Source: an uncultured Collinsella sp. (GTDB lineage Bacteria > Actinomycetota > Coriobacteriia > Coriobacteriales > Coriobacteriaceae). Taken from it: 64,000 bases of DNA. The stretch spans positions 1-64,000 of the forward strand of contig UQLB01000008.1 in the NCBI GenBank assembly GCA_900541725.1, written 5' to 3'. A model generated the notes under the pieces. The model was not told the DNA's origin. It saw only the letters and a list, made by a program, of their open reading frames with translations, and ran no database searches. This document shows positions 23,789-34,236 of the stretch, piece after piece. A program made the position numbers and the translations under genes. Numbering within the stretch: position 1 is the stretch's first letter; every line of letters begins with the position of its first letter.

Positions 23789-24220
23789 GTGATGTCCATG
23801 AACAAAGAAGAGCTCAAGAAGCTGTTGCCGCATCGCGAGCCGATGCTTTTGCTCGACGAGGCCGAGCTGGTGGGCGACGAGGCCCACGGCAAGATCACGA
23901 TCACGGGCGACGAGTACTTTTTGCAGGGGCATTTTCCGGGAAACCCGGTGGTCCCCGGCGTGATTCAGTGCGAGATGCTCGCCCAAAACTGTTGCGTTCT
24001 GCTGATGGGCGACGAGGAAGCGCGCGGCGCGACGCCGTTCTACACGAGTCTGGACAAGGTGCGCTTTAAGCGTCCGGTGCGCCCGGGCGACACGGTTGAT
24101 CTGGTGTGCACCATCACGCGTGCGCGCGGGCCGTTCCGCTTTGCGACGGGTACTGCGAGCGTCAACGGTGAGGTTTGCTGCCGCGCCGATATGTCTTTTG
24201 CACTCATGCACGAAAGTTAA
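23789..24220 (+). CDS. fabZ: 3-hydroxyacyl-[acyl-carrier-protein] dehydratase
   Basis: 143 residues or slightly fewer. A hot-dog-fold dehydratase that removes water from 3-hydroxyacyl-ACP. The catalytic His and Glu are in GHFPGNPVVPGVIQCEML; the N-terminal LLPHREPMLLLDE is typical. Three in-frame starts are possible (GTG 23789, ATG 23792, ATG 23798); the last gives the usual N-terminus. It directly abuts the accB stop codon. Confidence 0.95.
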   Translation: MMSMNKEELKKLLPHREPMLLLDEAELVGDEAHGKITITGDEYFLQGHFPGNPVVPGVIQCEMLAQNCCVLLMGDEEARGATPFYTSLDKVRFKRPVRPGDTVDLVCTITRARGPFRFATGTASVNGEVCCRADMSFALMHES

Positions 24221-24230
24221 GGAAGGCTTC

Positions 24231-25560
<1,330 letters not shown>

Positions 25561-25574
<14 letters not shown>

Positions 25575-27285
25575 AAAAGCGAAGACGGTCAACGTCCTCG
25601 AGGGGCCGATGACCGAGTCGTGCGCCGAGTTTCCCGCGCGCCACGTGTTTATCAAGTGTCCGGAGTGCCGCCGCGTGATCGATGAGGCACGCCTGCACGA
25701 CAACCTCGAGGTCTGCCCTCGTTGTGGCAAACACTTTCGCGTGAGCGGTCGCGCGCGCATGCGCATGACGGTCGACGAGGGAACGTTTGAGGAATGGGAT
25801 GCCAATCTGGCGTCGGAGGATTTCCTCTCGTTTCCCAGCTATGCCGACAAGCTCAAGAGCGTGAGCGAGCGTTCGGGCGAGCGCGATGCCGTTGTGTGCG
25901 GCAAGGGCAAAATCTGCGGTTGCGATACGGCGCTCTTCTTTATGGACGCCAACTTTATGATGGGCTCGATGGGTTCCGTGGTGGGCGAGAAGATCTGTCG
26001 CACATTTGAGCATGCGACCGAGCTGGGATTGCCAGTTGTCGGCTTTACCGTTTCGGGCGGTGCACGCATGCAAGAGGGTGTGACATCGCTTATGCAGATG
26101 GCCAAGATTTCTGCGGCGGTTAGGCGTCACAGCGAAGCGGGCGGCCTGTATATCACGGTGCTCACCGACCCCACGACCGGCGGCGTAACCGCGAGCTTTG
26201 CCATGGAGGGCGATATTATCCTGGCCGAGCCCGATGCCCTGACGGCATTTGCCGGCCCGCGCGTGATCGAGCAGAACATGCACAAGCGCCTGCCCAAGGG
26301 ATTCCAGCGCTCCGAGTTTTTGCTGGAGCACGGCTTTTGCGATGCCGTCGTTCCGCGTGGCGAGATTGCGCTCACGGTGGGCGAGCTGCTGGCGCTGCAC
26401 GAAGGGCACGTGCCCGGCCTGGGGGCACCGCACGAGATTGTGCATACGGGTCGCCGCGGCAAAAAGTTGGGACACTTGTTCAAGCGCTCGGCCGCACCAA
26501 AAACCGCGCTCGAGATTGTCAAACAGACCCGCTCGGCAGATCGCGCCACGGCAGGCGAGATGATCTCGCTGGGCCTGGATGGATTTGTGGAGCTGCACGG
26601 CGACCGCTACTTTGGCGACGACGCCGCTGTGGTGGCTGGCATTGGCTGGAAAGACGGGCGCCCCGTAACGGTCATCGCCATCGAGCGCGGCACCACGACC
26701 AAAGAGCGCATGCGTCGCAACTTTGGCATGGCACATCCCGAGGGCTACCGCAAAGCGCGTCGCCTTATGCGCCAGGCCGAAAAGTTTGGTCGACCGGTTC
26801 TGTGCCTGGTCGATACTTCGGGCGCGTTTTGCGGCATCGGTGCCGAGGAGCGCGGCCAGGGCGAGGCGATTGCCCAGAATCTCATGGAGATGAGCGGCCT
26901 TAAGACGCCGATTGTCTCGGTGGTGACAGGCGAGGGCGGCTCTGGTGGCGCGCTGGCGCTATCCGTGGCCGACCGCATCCTGATGCTCTCGAGCTCGGCC
27001 TATTCGGTCGTGAGCCCCGAGGCCTGTGCGTCGATCCTGTGGAAGGATACCGACCGCGCGAATGAGGCCGCCGAGGCGCTGAAGCTCACGGCTCCCGATC
27101 TGTTGGCGCTCGGCATCATCGACGGCATTGTTGACGATAGGGGCCTGTCGCATGAGGAGATCGCCGGTGCCGTCATGTCCTCGGCATTTGATGCCTTCGA
27201 TACGCTTGGGCAGCTCGACGAGGCGACCCTCACAAACCTCCGCTACGAAAAGTACCGCGCAATCGGTCAGTACCGCACGATGTGA
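25561..27285 (+). CDS. accDA: Fused acetyl-CoA carboxylase carboxyltransferase (beta and alpha domains)
   Basis: 574 residues that join the two carboxyltransferase subunits, separate AccD and AccA in E. coli. The N-terminal half is AccD-like with its four-cysteine zinc ribbon (C33, C36, C52, C55) and the GGARMQEG and TDPTTGGVTASFAM motifs. The second half, from about residue 300, is AccA-like (DGFVELHGDRYFGDD, GEGGSGGALAL, SVVSPEACASILWKD). The fused protein transfers the carboxyl group from biotin to acetyl-CoA, making malonyl-CoA. Starts at 25561 or 25567 both overlap accC. Confidence 0.94.
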
Positions 27286-27325
27286 CAAAGGGGCAGCCCG
27301 CATGTCACATTGGGAAAGGCGTTCC

Positions 27326-28540
27326 ATGTCACAAGTTTCCAACACCACGTTTGCAACGACGGTTTCATCAAACGCCATGGCCGTGGTGGACTATCTGTCC
27401 AAAAGCATGATGTCGGCGCTGCCGTTTATTGTCTGCGCGGCGTTGTTCCGCACCGTCGCCGTCATTATGGGCGAGGGCATGCTGGGCCTGTGGTCTGCCG
27501 ATTCCGAAATCCATCGCCTGTTCTACAGTTGGCTCTATAACGCCGGCTACTACTTTTTGCCCATTTATCTTGGTTGGGCGGCCGCCCGCCAGCTCGGTTG
27601 CTCGGAGCAGCTGGGCATGATGCTGGGCGGCGTATTGATTGCACCCGATCTGCTTAAGCTCGTTGATGCCGCCTCGACGACGGGGGCATCGATGACTTCC
27701 GTGTATGGTCTGCTTCCCGCGCCGGTCAACGATTACACGACGACTGTTATTCCGGTTCTCATCTCGGTGCCCGTGCTATGGCGAGTGGAGTGTTTCTTTA
27801 AGCGCGTTATCCCTAAGGCCGTGGCGTTTTCGTTCGTTCCGTTTGCAACCATGCTTGTCATGGTTCCGGTTTCGCTGTGCATTACGGCGCCGGCGGGCAG
27901 CTATCTGGGCATGCTGTTGGGCCAGCTTATGTTTATGCTTGGCAATTCCGGTGGCATCGTGTCGCTGCTCACGCTCATGGGGCTTGCCGCTGGCTGGGAG
28001 TTCCTAAAGATCGCGGGCGTCAGCAATGTTGTCCTATCGCTTGCGTACGCGCAGTTTATGAGTGTGGGAACGGATTCGTGCATCCTGATCGCCGCGACAA
28101 TGGCAACGTTCGCTGTTTGGGGCATGCCCTTTGGCGCTGCGCTTCGCATTGCGAATAAGGACGAGAAGGCGCTCATGCTGGGCTATTCAATCTCGGGCGT
28201 GCTTGGCGGCGTAAGCGAGCCGGCGCTGTACGGTTGCGGCTTTAAATATGGCAGGTGCCTGACGTGCATGGCCATTGGCGGCGCCGTCGGAGGCCTTGTT
28301 GCGGCCGTGGGCCACGTTACGGCCTATACCATCGGCATGACGAATGTCCTCATGGTCATTGGCTTTGCCACGGGCGGTATTTCGAACCTGCTGTGGTGCT
28401 GCGCTGCCGGCGGCACGGCATTTGCGGTGTCTGCGGCGCTGAGCTACTGCTTTGGCGTGGTGCCGACGAAGGAGCAGACGGCAGAAGACGAAGCCGATTC
28501 GCCCGAAACGATGGTGAGCGCTGCTGAAGCAAGCGCATAG
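27326..28540 (+). CDS. PTS sugar transporter EIIC domain protein, without EIIA/EIIB
   Basis: About 404 residues, strongly hydrophobic, with roughly ten membrane segments. The GVLGGVSEPALYGCGFKYGR region matches the active-site loop of the glucose/beta-glucoside EIIC family. No phosphorylatable EIIB cysteine or EIIA histidine domain is fused or encoded nearby, so it must borrow these or do something else. The gene follows accDA by 40 bases without a terminator and is probably the last gene of the fatty-acid operon. ATG at 27302 is an alternative start; both have an A/G-rich ribosome binding site. The sugar is unknown. Confidence 0.85.
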   Translation: MSQVSNTTFATTVSSNAMAVVDYLSKSMMSALPFIVCAALFRTVAVIMGEGMLGLWSADSEIHRLFYSWLYNAGYYFLPIYLGWAAARQLGCSEQLGMMLGGVLIAPDLLKLVDAASTTGASMTSVYGLLPAPVNDYTTTVIPVLISVPVLWRVECFFKRVIPKAVAFSFVPFATMLVMVPVSLCITAPAGSYLGMLLGQLMFMLGNSGGIVSLLTLMGLAAGWEFLKIAGVSNVVLSLAYAQFMSVGTDSCILIAATMATFAVWGMPFGAALRIANKDEKALMLGYSISGVLGGVSEPALYGCGFKYGRCLTCMAIGGAVGGLVAAVGHVTAYTIGMTNVLMVIGFATGGISNLLWCCAAGGTAFAVSAALSYCFGVVPTKEQTAEDEADSPETMVSAAEASA

Positions 28541-28578
28541 ACCTGTGCGACAAAAGGACGATTCCATTGTCATGTTCC

Positions 28579-28611
28579 AAGGCCGCGGCTCGTGTGGGTT
28601 GCGGCCTTTTG
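28579..28611 (+). terminator. Terminator after the fatty-acid operon
   Basis: AAGGCCGC pairs with GCGGCCTT around an internal loop, followed by a T-rich stretch. Confidence 0.85.
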
Positions 28612-28689
28612 TATCTGGGGGACAAAGTGGCTACACTACAATCCGTTTGAGCAATAGATATATGGGTAGTGCCGTGGGGGCGGATATAG

Positions 28690-29844
28690 ATGGTCGAGTG
28701 GATTGTTCGTCGTGCGCAGGGCGACCGTGCGCGCGTGGGCACGTTGACGGGCGTGGTGTGTATTCTCGTTAATGTTGCGCTTTGTGCTGCGAAGGGCGCA
28801 ATTGGTGTGCTGTCGGGATCGGTTTCGATTGTGGCGGATGCCATGAACAACCTGTCCGATGCCAGCTCGAATATCGTGAGCGTGCTGGGCTTTAAGCTGG
28901 CGAGCAAGCCGGCGGACCCCGAGCATCCTTACGGTCACGGTCGCTACGAGTATCTCTCGGGTCTGGTCGTGGCGGCGCTCGTGCTGCTGATCGGCCTTGA
29001 GCTTATCAAGTCCTCGTTTGAGCGCATCATCCACCCCGAACCTGTCGAGTTCTCGCTTGCCCTGGTGGCAGTCCTGGCGCTTTCGATGGTTGTTAAGCTG
29101 TGGATGGCGGCCCTCAACCAAAAGCTCGGTGACCGCATTGAGTCCGAGACGCTGCATGCGACCGCTCAGGATTCCAAGAACGATGTCCTTGCTACGGGTG
29201 CTGTGCTGGCGTGCGCAATTGTTTCCCAGGTGATGCATATCAATCTTGATGCTTGGGTCGGACTTGCCGTTGGCGCTTATATTGGCTGGAGCGGCTTTGA
29301 GCTTATCCAAGATACAGTGAGCCCGCTTTTGGGCCAGGCACCCGATCCCAAGTTGGTCAAACACATCCGAGACAAGATCATGAGCTATCCCGGCGTTTTG
29401 GGCGTTCATGACCTAATGGTTCACGATTACGGTCCGGGCAGGAAGTTTGCAAGCGCGCACGCCGAGATGGCGGCCGAGGCCAGCCCGCTGGAAAGCCACG
29501 ACACGCTCGATAACATCGAGCAGTCGTTTAGGGACGAGGACGGCATGATCGTCACGCTCCATTACGATCCCATCGTGACTGACGATTCGAATGTGGCGAG
29601 CATGCGCCTGCGCATCAACGCTATGGCCCAAGAGATCGATAGCCGCCTTTCGATTCATGATTTGCGTTGCGTGCCGGGCCCCACGCACACCAACGTGATC
29701 TTTGACTGCGTGCGACCCTCGGATTTGCGAATGAGCGCCGAGGACCTAAAGCACGAGTTGGCGAAACGGGTCGAGTCGGAATACCCCAAGTCGATTGCCA
29801 AGATTACGATCGACGAAGACTACGTAGGGCATACCCACGAGTAG
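28690..29844 (+). CDS. Cation diffusion facilitator family transporter
   Basis: 384 residues. The N-terminal part has six predicted membrane helices with the metal-site motif DAMNNLSD (helix 2), the HPYGHGRYE loop and HATAQDSKND (helix 5), the layout of Zn/Mn/Fe exporters that use proton antiport. The cytoplasmic C-terminal domain (from about 215) is the usual metallochaperone-like fold but is extended by about 90 residues. The metal cannot be assigned; the Asn in the DxxNN site differs from the HxxxD of well-studied zinc exporters. Confidence 0.92.
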   Translation: MVEWIVRRAQGDRARVGTLTGVVCILVNVALCAAKGAIGVLSGSVSIVADAMNNLSDASSNIVSVLGFKLASKPADPEHPYGHGRYEYLSGLVVAALVLLIGLELIKSSFERIIHPEPVEFSLALVAVLALSMVVKLWMAALNQKLGDRIESETLHATAQDSKNDVLATGAVLACAIVSQVMHINLDAWVGLAVGAYIGWSGFELIQDTVSPLLGQAPDPKLVKHIRDKIMSYPGVLGVHDLMVHDYGPGRKFASAHAEMAAEASPLESHDTLDNIEQSFRDEDGMIVTLHYDPIVTDDSNVASMRLRINAMAQEIDSRLSIHDLRCVPGPTHTNVIFDCVRPSDLRMSAEDLKHELAKRVESEYPKSIAKITIDEDYVGHTHE

Positions 29845-29883
29845 GGCTGTGCCGGCAAAGCAAGTTATACAGAAGGGGAGAAT

Positions 29884-30510
29884 ATGAAGAGGCTGTATCT
29901 GCTCCGCCACGGTCAGACGGAGTTCAACGTCAAAAAGCTGGTCCAGGGCCGCTGCGATTCACCGCTGACCGACCTTGGCCGCAAACAAGCGGGAATGGCA
30001 GCCGCATGGCTCAAAGCCCACGGCGTTGTCCCCGACAAAGTGGTCTCTTCGCCCTTAGGCCGAGCCATGGACACAGCTCAGCTGGTTGCAACCGAACTCC
30101 TTGGCCCGGACGCAGCAGTTGAGTCCTGCGAAGGCATCATCGAGCGCTGCTACGGCACCTTCGAAGAAGGCCCCCACGATGCCCTTCCCACCGACGTCTG
30201 GGATCCGGGCGAGGATCTGGTCCCCTTCGGAGGAGAAGGAAGCCAGGCGCTGCAAGCGCGCATGGTAGACACCCTCACCAATCTCATGGGCGCCGAGGGC
30301 ATAGAAACCCTCTTAGCAGTAAGCCACGGCAGTGCCAGCCGCCAATTCATCAAGGCCGCAGCCCCAGAGGGCTTCGAGCTCCCAGCAAAACTTCCCAACT
30401 GCGCGATCATGATCTTCGATTTTGACGAGGAAGATTTGCAAGGAGAGAGCGACGGGTCCCAATGCAAGTTCACTCTCCAGCAAATAGTGGACCCCCAACA
30501 AAGTAATTAG
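29884..30510 (+). CDS. Histidine phosphatase family protein (phosphoglycerate mutase-like)
   Basis: 208 residues. The phospho-histidine motif LRHGQTEFN is at residues 7-15, and the second catalytic His is in AVSHGSASRQF. Such proteins are cytosolic phosphatases or cofactor-dependent mutases; the substrate is not readable, and the length is nearer to GpmB/CobC-like phosphatases than to glycolytic GpmA. AGGGGA lies 6 bases before the ATG. Codon third positions become A/C-rich in the second half, as in the aminotransferase gene that precedes element A. Confidence 0.9.
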   Translation: MKRLYLLRHGQTEFNVKKLVQGRCDSPLTDLGRKQAGMAAAWLKAHGVVPDKVVSSPLGRAMDTAQLVATELLGPDAAVESCEGIIERCYGTFEEGPHDALPTDVWDPGEDLVPFGGEGSQALQARMVDTLTNLMGAEGIETLLAVSHGSASRQFIKAAAPEGFELPAKLPNCAIMIFDFDEEDLQGESDGSQCKFTLQQIVDPQQSN

Positions 30511-30545
30511 CTGAGCGAGCAGAGTTAAGCAGACATCAACGTGTC

Positions 30546-30701
30546 GTCTCCCGAGCACGGCGGAGGGCCGGAGAAATATATTAAGGTCATCGCGAGTTCC
30601 GCACGCAAAGGAGAGCACTTAATGTGCTCTCCGTCTTGCGCAGGACTGTAGAGCAGGGACCTTAATATATTTCTCCGGCCCTCCGCCGTGCTCGGGAGAC
30701 G
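30546..30701. repeat. Inverted-repeat element B, perfect 44-bp arms, conserved apex
   Basis: 30546-30589 and 30658-30701 are exact reverse complements over 44 bases. Inside, an apex hairpin GGAGAGCAC-TTAAT-GTGCTCTCC (30610-30632) is extended by CGCAA/TTGCG. The apex core AGAGCACTTAATGTGCTCT and the flanking TTCCGCACG and CAGGAC are shared with element A (1994-2215), while the 44-bp arms share nothing with it. It sits between the histidine phosphatase gene and the rplC promoter and has no T tract, so it is not a standard terminator. Confidence 0.9.
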
Positions 30702-30751
30702 TGCCACGCACTTTACCTGCGTAAACAATGTGAGTGAAATATGAATCTCGA

Positions 30752-30777
30752 TGGATACGCCCGCAGCCGTGTATACT
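30752..30777 (+). promoter_or_regulatory. rplC promoter region with shared 20-nt motif
   Basis: TGGATACGCCCGCAGCCGTG (30752-30771) runs straight into TATACT (30772-30777), a good -10 hexamer. The same motif is followed by TATAC at 32616-32640. No consensus -35 is present at 17 bases, so the motif may replace it. A 183-base leader follows before rplC. Confidence 0.6.
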
Positions 30778-30960
30778 AAACAGCTGTGTGAAACCAGGGG
30801 AGTATTCTGGCTGGACAAAATGCCTGCTTAATAGGGTTGTCAGGTAGTCCGGACGCAATACAAGACTGGGGAGCACGTCGTGTAAGTAGTGGTCCTCTAG
30901 GGGCGTACGCTCGGTGGTGTACGCATTGTCCCAAGACCACGCGAGAGTTGGGATCATATC

Positions 30961-31581
30961 TTGATCAGCATGATTCTCGGCCGCAAGATTGGCATGACCC
31001 AGGTTTGGGACGAGGACGACAACGTCGTTCCCGTCACGGTCATCCAGGCTGGCCCCTGCGCTGTCTCGCAGGTTAAAACTCAGGCAACCGACGGCTATGA
31101 CGCCGTCCAGATCGGTTTCGGCGACATCAAGGCCAAGAACGTGAACAAGCCTATGGCTGGTCACTTCGCCAAGGCCGGCGTCGAGCCTGTCCGCTTCCTT
31201 CGTGAGGTCCGCGTCGAGAACGGCGAGGAGCACAAGGTCGGCGAGGTCGTCACCGTCGCTGATTTCGCTGATGTCGAGAAGGTCGACGTTATCGGTACCT
31301 CCAAGGGTAAGGGCTTCCAGGGTCGCATCAAGCGCTGGGGTCAGCGCCGCGGTCCTATGACGCATGGTTCTCACTTCCAGCGTCACCCCGGTTCTATCGG
31401 TCAGTGCGCCTATCCTGCGCGCGTCCTCAAGGGCGTCAAGATGGCCGGTCACATGGGTAACGAGCGCGTTACCGTCAAGAACCTTTCCGTTGTCCGCATC
31501 GATGCCGAGCAGAACCTCATCTTGGTCAAGGGCGCTGTCCCGGGTGCCAAGAATGGTCTCGTCGCCATCCGTATGGCCTAA
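30961..31581 (+). CDS. rplC: 50S ribosomal protein L3
   Basis: 206 residues. An early-assembly protein of the large subunit that reaches the peptidyl-transferase centre. ILGRKIGMTQVWDE opens the protein, and the conserved GSSKGKGFQG-type loop appears as GTSKGKGFQGRIKRW, followed by HGSHFQRHPGSIG. The start is TTG at 30961 (ATG at 30970 is possible). It heads a truncated S10 cluster that lacks rpsJ. Confidence 0.97.
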   Translation: MISMILGRKIGMTQVWDEDDNVVPVTVIQAGPCAVSQVKTQATDGYDAVQIGFGDIKAKNVNKPMAGHFAKAGVEPVRFLREVRVENGEEHKVGEVVTVADFADVEKVDVIGTSKGKGFQGRIKRWGQRRGPMTHGSHFQRHPGSIGQCAYPARVLKGVKMAGHMGNERVTVKNLSVVRIDAEQNLILVKGAVPGAKNGLVAIRMA

Positions 31582-31627
31582 GGGCCCAGCCCATTTAGCC
31601 CAGCGTCATACCAAGGAGAACACTTAA

Positions 31628-32254
31628 ATGGCAAAGTTTGAAGTAAAGAACAGCGAGGGCAAGAAGGTCGCCGAGGCCGAGCTCGCCGCTGAGGTGTACG
31701 GCATCGAGCCGAACATCCACGTTATGCACCACATCGTCAAGTGCCAGATGGCCTCTTGGCGTCAGGGCACCCAGTCCGCTAAGGGCCGCTCTGAGGTTTC
31801 CGGTGGCGGCAAGAAGCCTTGGCGTCAGAAGGGCACCGGCCGTGCCCGCCAGGGTTCCATCCGTGCTGCCCAGTGGCGTCACGGTGGCGTCGTCTTCGCC
31901 CCCAAGCCCCGTTCCTACGCTAAGCGTATGAACAACAAGGAGGTCAAGCTGGCTATGCGCTCCGCGCTGTCCGCCAAGCTGGCCGATGGCGAGCTCGTGC
32001 TCGTCGACGACTACGGCTTCGAGAAGCCTTCCACCAAGGCTGCCGTCGCCATGCTCAAGGCTCTCGGCCTTGAGGGCAAGCGTCTGACCATCATCGTTCG
32101 CGATGAGGACGTCAACGCCTACCTGTCGTTCCGCAACATTCCTAAGACGTTCATCATCACCGCCGACGAGGCCAACACCTACGATCTCGTCAACAACAAC
32201 GCTGTGCTGATGCCCGCCGACATCGCCGCTCACTTCGGGGAGGTGCTTGCATAA
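31628..32254 (+). CDS. rplD: 50S ribosomal protein L4
   Basis: 208 residues, normal length. It lines the peptide exit tunnel; in E. coli it also represses the S10 operon. The tunnel loop GGGKKPWRQKGTGRARQGS is intact. AAGGAG precedes the ATG. rplW starts directly after its stop codon. Confidence 0.97.
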   Translation: MAKFEVKNSEGKKVAEAELAAEVYGIEPNIHVMHHIVKCQMASWRQGTQSAKGRSEVSGGGKKPWRQKGTGRARQGSIRAAQWRHGGVVFAPKPRSYAKRMNNKEVKLAMRSALSAKLADGELVLVDDYGFEKPSTKAAVAMLKALGLEGKRLTIIVRDEDVNAYLSFRNIPKTFIITADEANTYDLVNNNAVLMPADIAAHFGEVLA

Positions 32255-32542
32255 ATGACCGCCCACGAGATCATCATCCGTCCGATCGTGTCCGAGCGTT
32301 CCTTCTCCGGCATGGAGCAGAACAAGTACACGTTCGAGGTCGCTAAGGATGCTAACAAGTATCAGATCAAGGACGCTGTCGAGGAGATCTTCGGTGTCAA
32401 GGTCGTTCGCGTGAACACCCTGACGGTCAAGCCCAAGACCAAGCGCGTGCGCTATGTCGCCGGCAAGACCCGTTCTTGGAAGAAGGCCATCGTCACGCTG
32501 GCCGAGGGCGACACCATCGAGGTCTTTGGCAACCAGGCCTAA
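32255..32542 (+). CDS. rplW: 50S ribosomal protein L23
   Basis: 95 residues. It sits at the tunnel exit and docks trigger factor and SRP. IIIRPIVSERSFSGMEQNKYTFEV and VNTLTVKPKTKR are characteristic. It abuts rplD and is followed by an unusually long 178-base gap before rplB. Confidence 0.97.
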   Translation: MTAHEIIIRPIVSERSFSGMEQNKYTFEVAKDANKYQIKDAVEEIFGVKVVRVNTLTVKPKTKRVRYVAGKTRSWKKAIVTLAEGDTIEVFGNQA

Positions 32543-32720
32543 GACTCGCTGCTGTTGAGTGAGCTCATGCCTCCCAAATAGGGGAGGCGGGAGCTCAAGG
32601 TTTGGGCGTATAAAATGGACACGCCCGGAACCGTGTATACGTCCGGTGTCATCGCACCCGAGGCAGAACCTCGAATCCCTGTCTGCGATGGCTAACGGAT
32701 TCCTATTGAAAGGGATTGTA
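32543..32720 (+). promoter_or_regulatory. Structured gap before rplB with internal promoter-like motif
   Basis: The gap contains a hairpin (GAGCTC...GCCTCCC paired with GGGAGGC...GAGCTC, about 32560-32596, without T tract), then the shared motif TGGACACGCCCGGAACCGTG (32616-32635) with TATACG (32636-32641). This suggests an internal promoter or a regulatory site within the S10 cluster. Confidence 0.55.
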
Positions 32721-33551
32721 ATGGCTGTAAAGCACCTTAAGCCGACCTCCGCTGGTAGGCGTTGGCAGACGATCTCCGACTTCTCCGAGATCACCTGCAC
32801 CAAGCCCGAGAAGTCTCTTCTCGAGCCCCTGCCCAAGAAGGCCGGTCGTAACAACAACGGCCGCATCACCACCCGCCACCAGGGCGGCGGCGTGAAGCGT
32901 CGTTACCGCGTGATCGACTTCAAGCGCAACAAGGACGGCGTGCCCGCCAAGGTTGCCACGATCGAGTACGATCCGAACCGTTCCGCTCGCATCGCTCTGC
33001 TGCACTACGCTGACGGTGAGAAGCGCTACATCCTGGCCCCCAAGGGCCTCGAGGTCGGTCAGACCATCATGTCCGGTTCTGACGCCGACATCAAGCCGGG
33101 TAACGCTCTGCCCCTCGCCGACATCCCCGTCGGTACGCTCATCCACGCCGTCGAGTTCCAGCCGGGCAAGGGCGCTGCTATCGCCCGTTCCGCCGGTAAC
33201 TCCTGCCAGCTGATGGGTAAGGAGGGCAAGTACGCTATCGTCCGTATGCCTTCCTCCGAGATGCGCCGCATCCTCGTTACCTGCCGCGCCACCGTCGGTG
33301 AGGTCGGCAACGCCGATCACTCCAACATCGTCATCGGCAAGGCCGGCCGTAAGCGTCACATGAACGTGCGCCCGACCGTCCGCGGTACCGTCATGAACCC
33401 TGTCGACCACCCGCACGGCGGTGGCGAGGGCAAGAACCACACCTCTGGTCGTCCCTCTGTTACCCCCTGGGGTAAGCCGACGAAGGGCCTTCGTACGCGC
33501 AAGAAGAAGAAGGTCTCGAACCAGCACATCATTCGTCGCCGTAAGAAGTAA
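32721..33551 (+). CDS. rplB: 50S ribosomal protein L2
   Basis: 276 residues. It is needed for subunit association and peptidyl-transferase function. The NNNGRITTRHQGGGVKRRYR segment and the HPHGGGEG loop with its conserved His are present. The start at 32721 follows GAAAGGGA; the frame is open further upstream but those residues are not L2-like. rpsS follows after 32 bases. Confidence 0.97.
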   Translation: MAVKHLKPTSAGRRWQTISDFSEITCTKPEKSLLEPLPKKAGRNNNGRITTRHQGGGVKRRYRVIDFKRNKDGVPAKVATIEYDPNRSARIALLHYADGEKRYILAPKGLEVGQTIMSGSDADIKPGNALPLADIPVGTLIHAVEFQPGKGAAIARSAGNSCQLMGKEGKYAIVRMPSSEMRRILVTCRATVGEVGNADHSNIVIGKAGRKRHMNVRPTVRGTVMNPVDHPHGGGEGKNHTSGRPSVTPWGKPTKGLRTRKKKKVSNQHIIRRRKK

Positions 33552-33583
33552 TTTCGGATACCGAGTTTTAGGAGAAAGCACTT

Positions 33584-33844
33584 ATGAGCAGAAGTCTCAA
33601 AAAGGGCCCGTTCGTGGAGACTCGCCTTCTCTCGCGTATCACCGCGATGAACGAGGCTGGCAAGAAGGACGTCGTGAAGACCTGGTCCCGCGCGTCCACC
33701 ATCTTCCCCGAGATGGTTGGTCACACCATCGCCGTCCACGACGGCCGCAAGCATGTGCCCGTGTATGTTACCGAGTCCATGGTTGGTCACAAGCTCGGCG
33801 AGTTCGCGCCGACTCGTACGTTCCGTGGCCACAAGGCCAAATAG
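33584..33844 (+). CDS. rpsS: 30S ribosomal protein S19
   Basis: 86 residues. A 30S head protein that contacts the A-site tRNA and S13. MSRSLKKGPFVETRL and GHKLGEFAPTRTFRGH are diagnostic. TAGGAG precedes the ATG; rplV follows 14 bases downstream. Confidence 0.97.
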   Translation: MSRSLKKGPFVETRLLSRITAMNEAGKKDVVKTWSRASTIFPEMVGHTIAVHDGRKHVPVYVTESMVGHKLGEFAPTRTFRGHKAK

Positions 33845-33858
33845 GGGGTTAACCGTAA

Positions 33859-34230
33859 ATGGCAACTAAGTCTATTGAAACTGAGGCCACCGAGGTTCGC
33901 GCCGTCGCTAAGTACGTGCGTGTTTCCCCCAGCAAGGCCCGCCTGGTGGTCGATCTGATCCGCCGCAAGCCTGTTGCTCAGGCCTTCGACATCCTCCACT
34001 TCTGCGACCGCGCCGTCGCCGTGGATGTCGAGAAGGTTCTCCGTTCCGCCGTTGCGAACGCCGAGAACAACAACGGTCTGCGTGCCGACAACCTGGTTGT
34101 CGCCGCTGCCTATGTTGACGAGGGTCCGACGCTTAAGCGCATCCGTCCCCGCGCCAAGGGTTCCGCTTCTCGCATTCTGAAGCGTACTTCCCACATCACC
34201 GTCGTCGTTGCTCCTCGAAAGGAGGCGTAA
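33859..34230 (+). CDS. rplV: 50S ribosomal protein L22
   Basis: 123 residues. Together with L4 its long hairpin forms the narrow part of the exit tunnel. KYVRVSPSKARLVVDLIRRK at the start and RIRPRAKGSASRILKRTSHIT at the tip of the hairpin are typical, with no macrolide-resistance-type insertion. rpsC begins 6 bases after its stop. Confidence 0.97.
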   Translation: MATKSIETEATEVRAVAKYVRVSPSKARLVVDLIRRKPVAQAFDILHFCDRAVAVDVEKVLRSAVANAENNNGLRADNLVVAAAYVDEGPTLKRIRPRAKGSASRILKRTSHITVVVAPRKEA

Positions 34231-34236
34231 AGCTGT

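Noticed and set aside
24096..24230. Upstream start of accC inside fabZ
   Set aside because: The extension is a shadow of fabZ, and AccC-like sequence starts at 24231.
30546..30701. Ordinary Rho-independent terminator
   Set aside because: The stem is far too long and lacks a T tract on either side.
30619..31452. A reverse frame through element B and rplC
   Set aside because: It crosses an inverted repeat and mirrors rplC codons; no domain.
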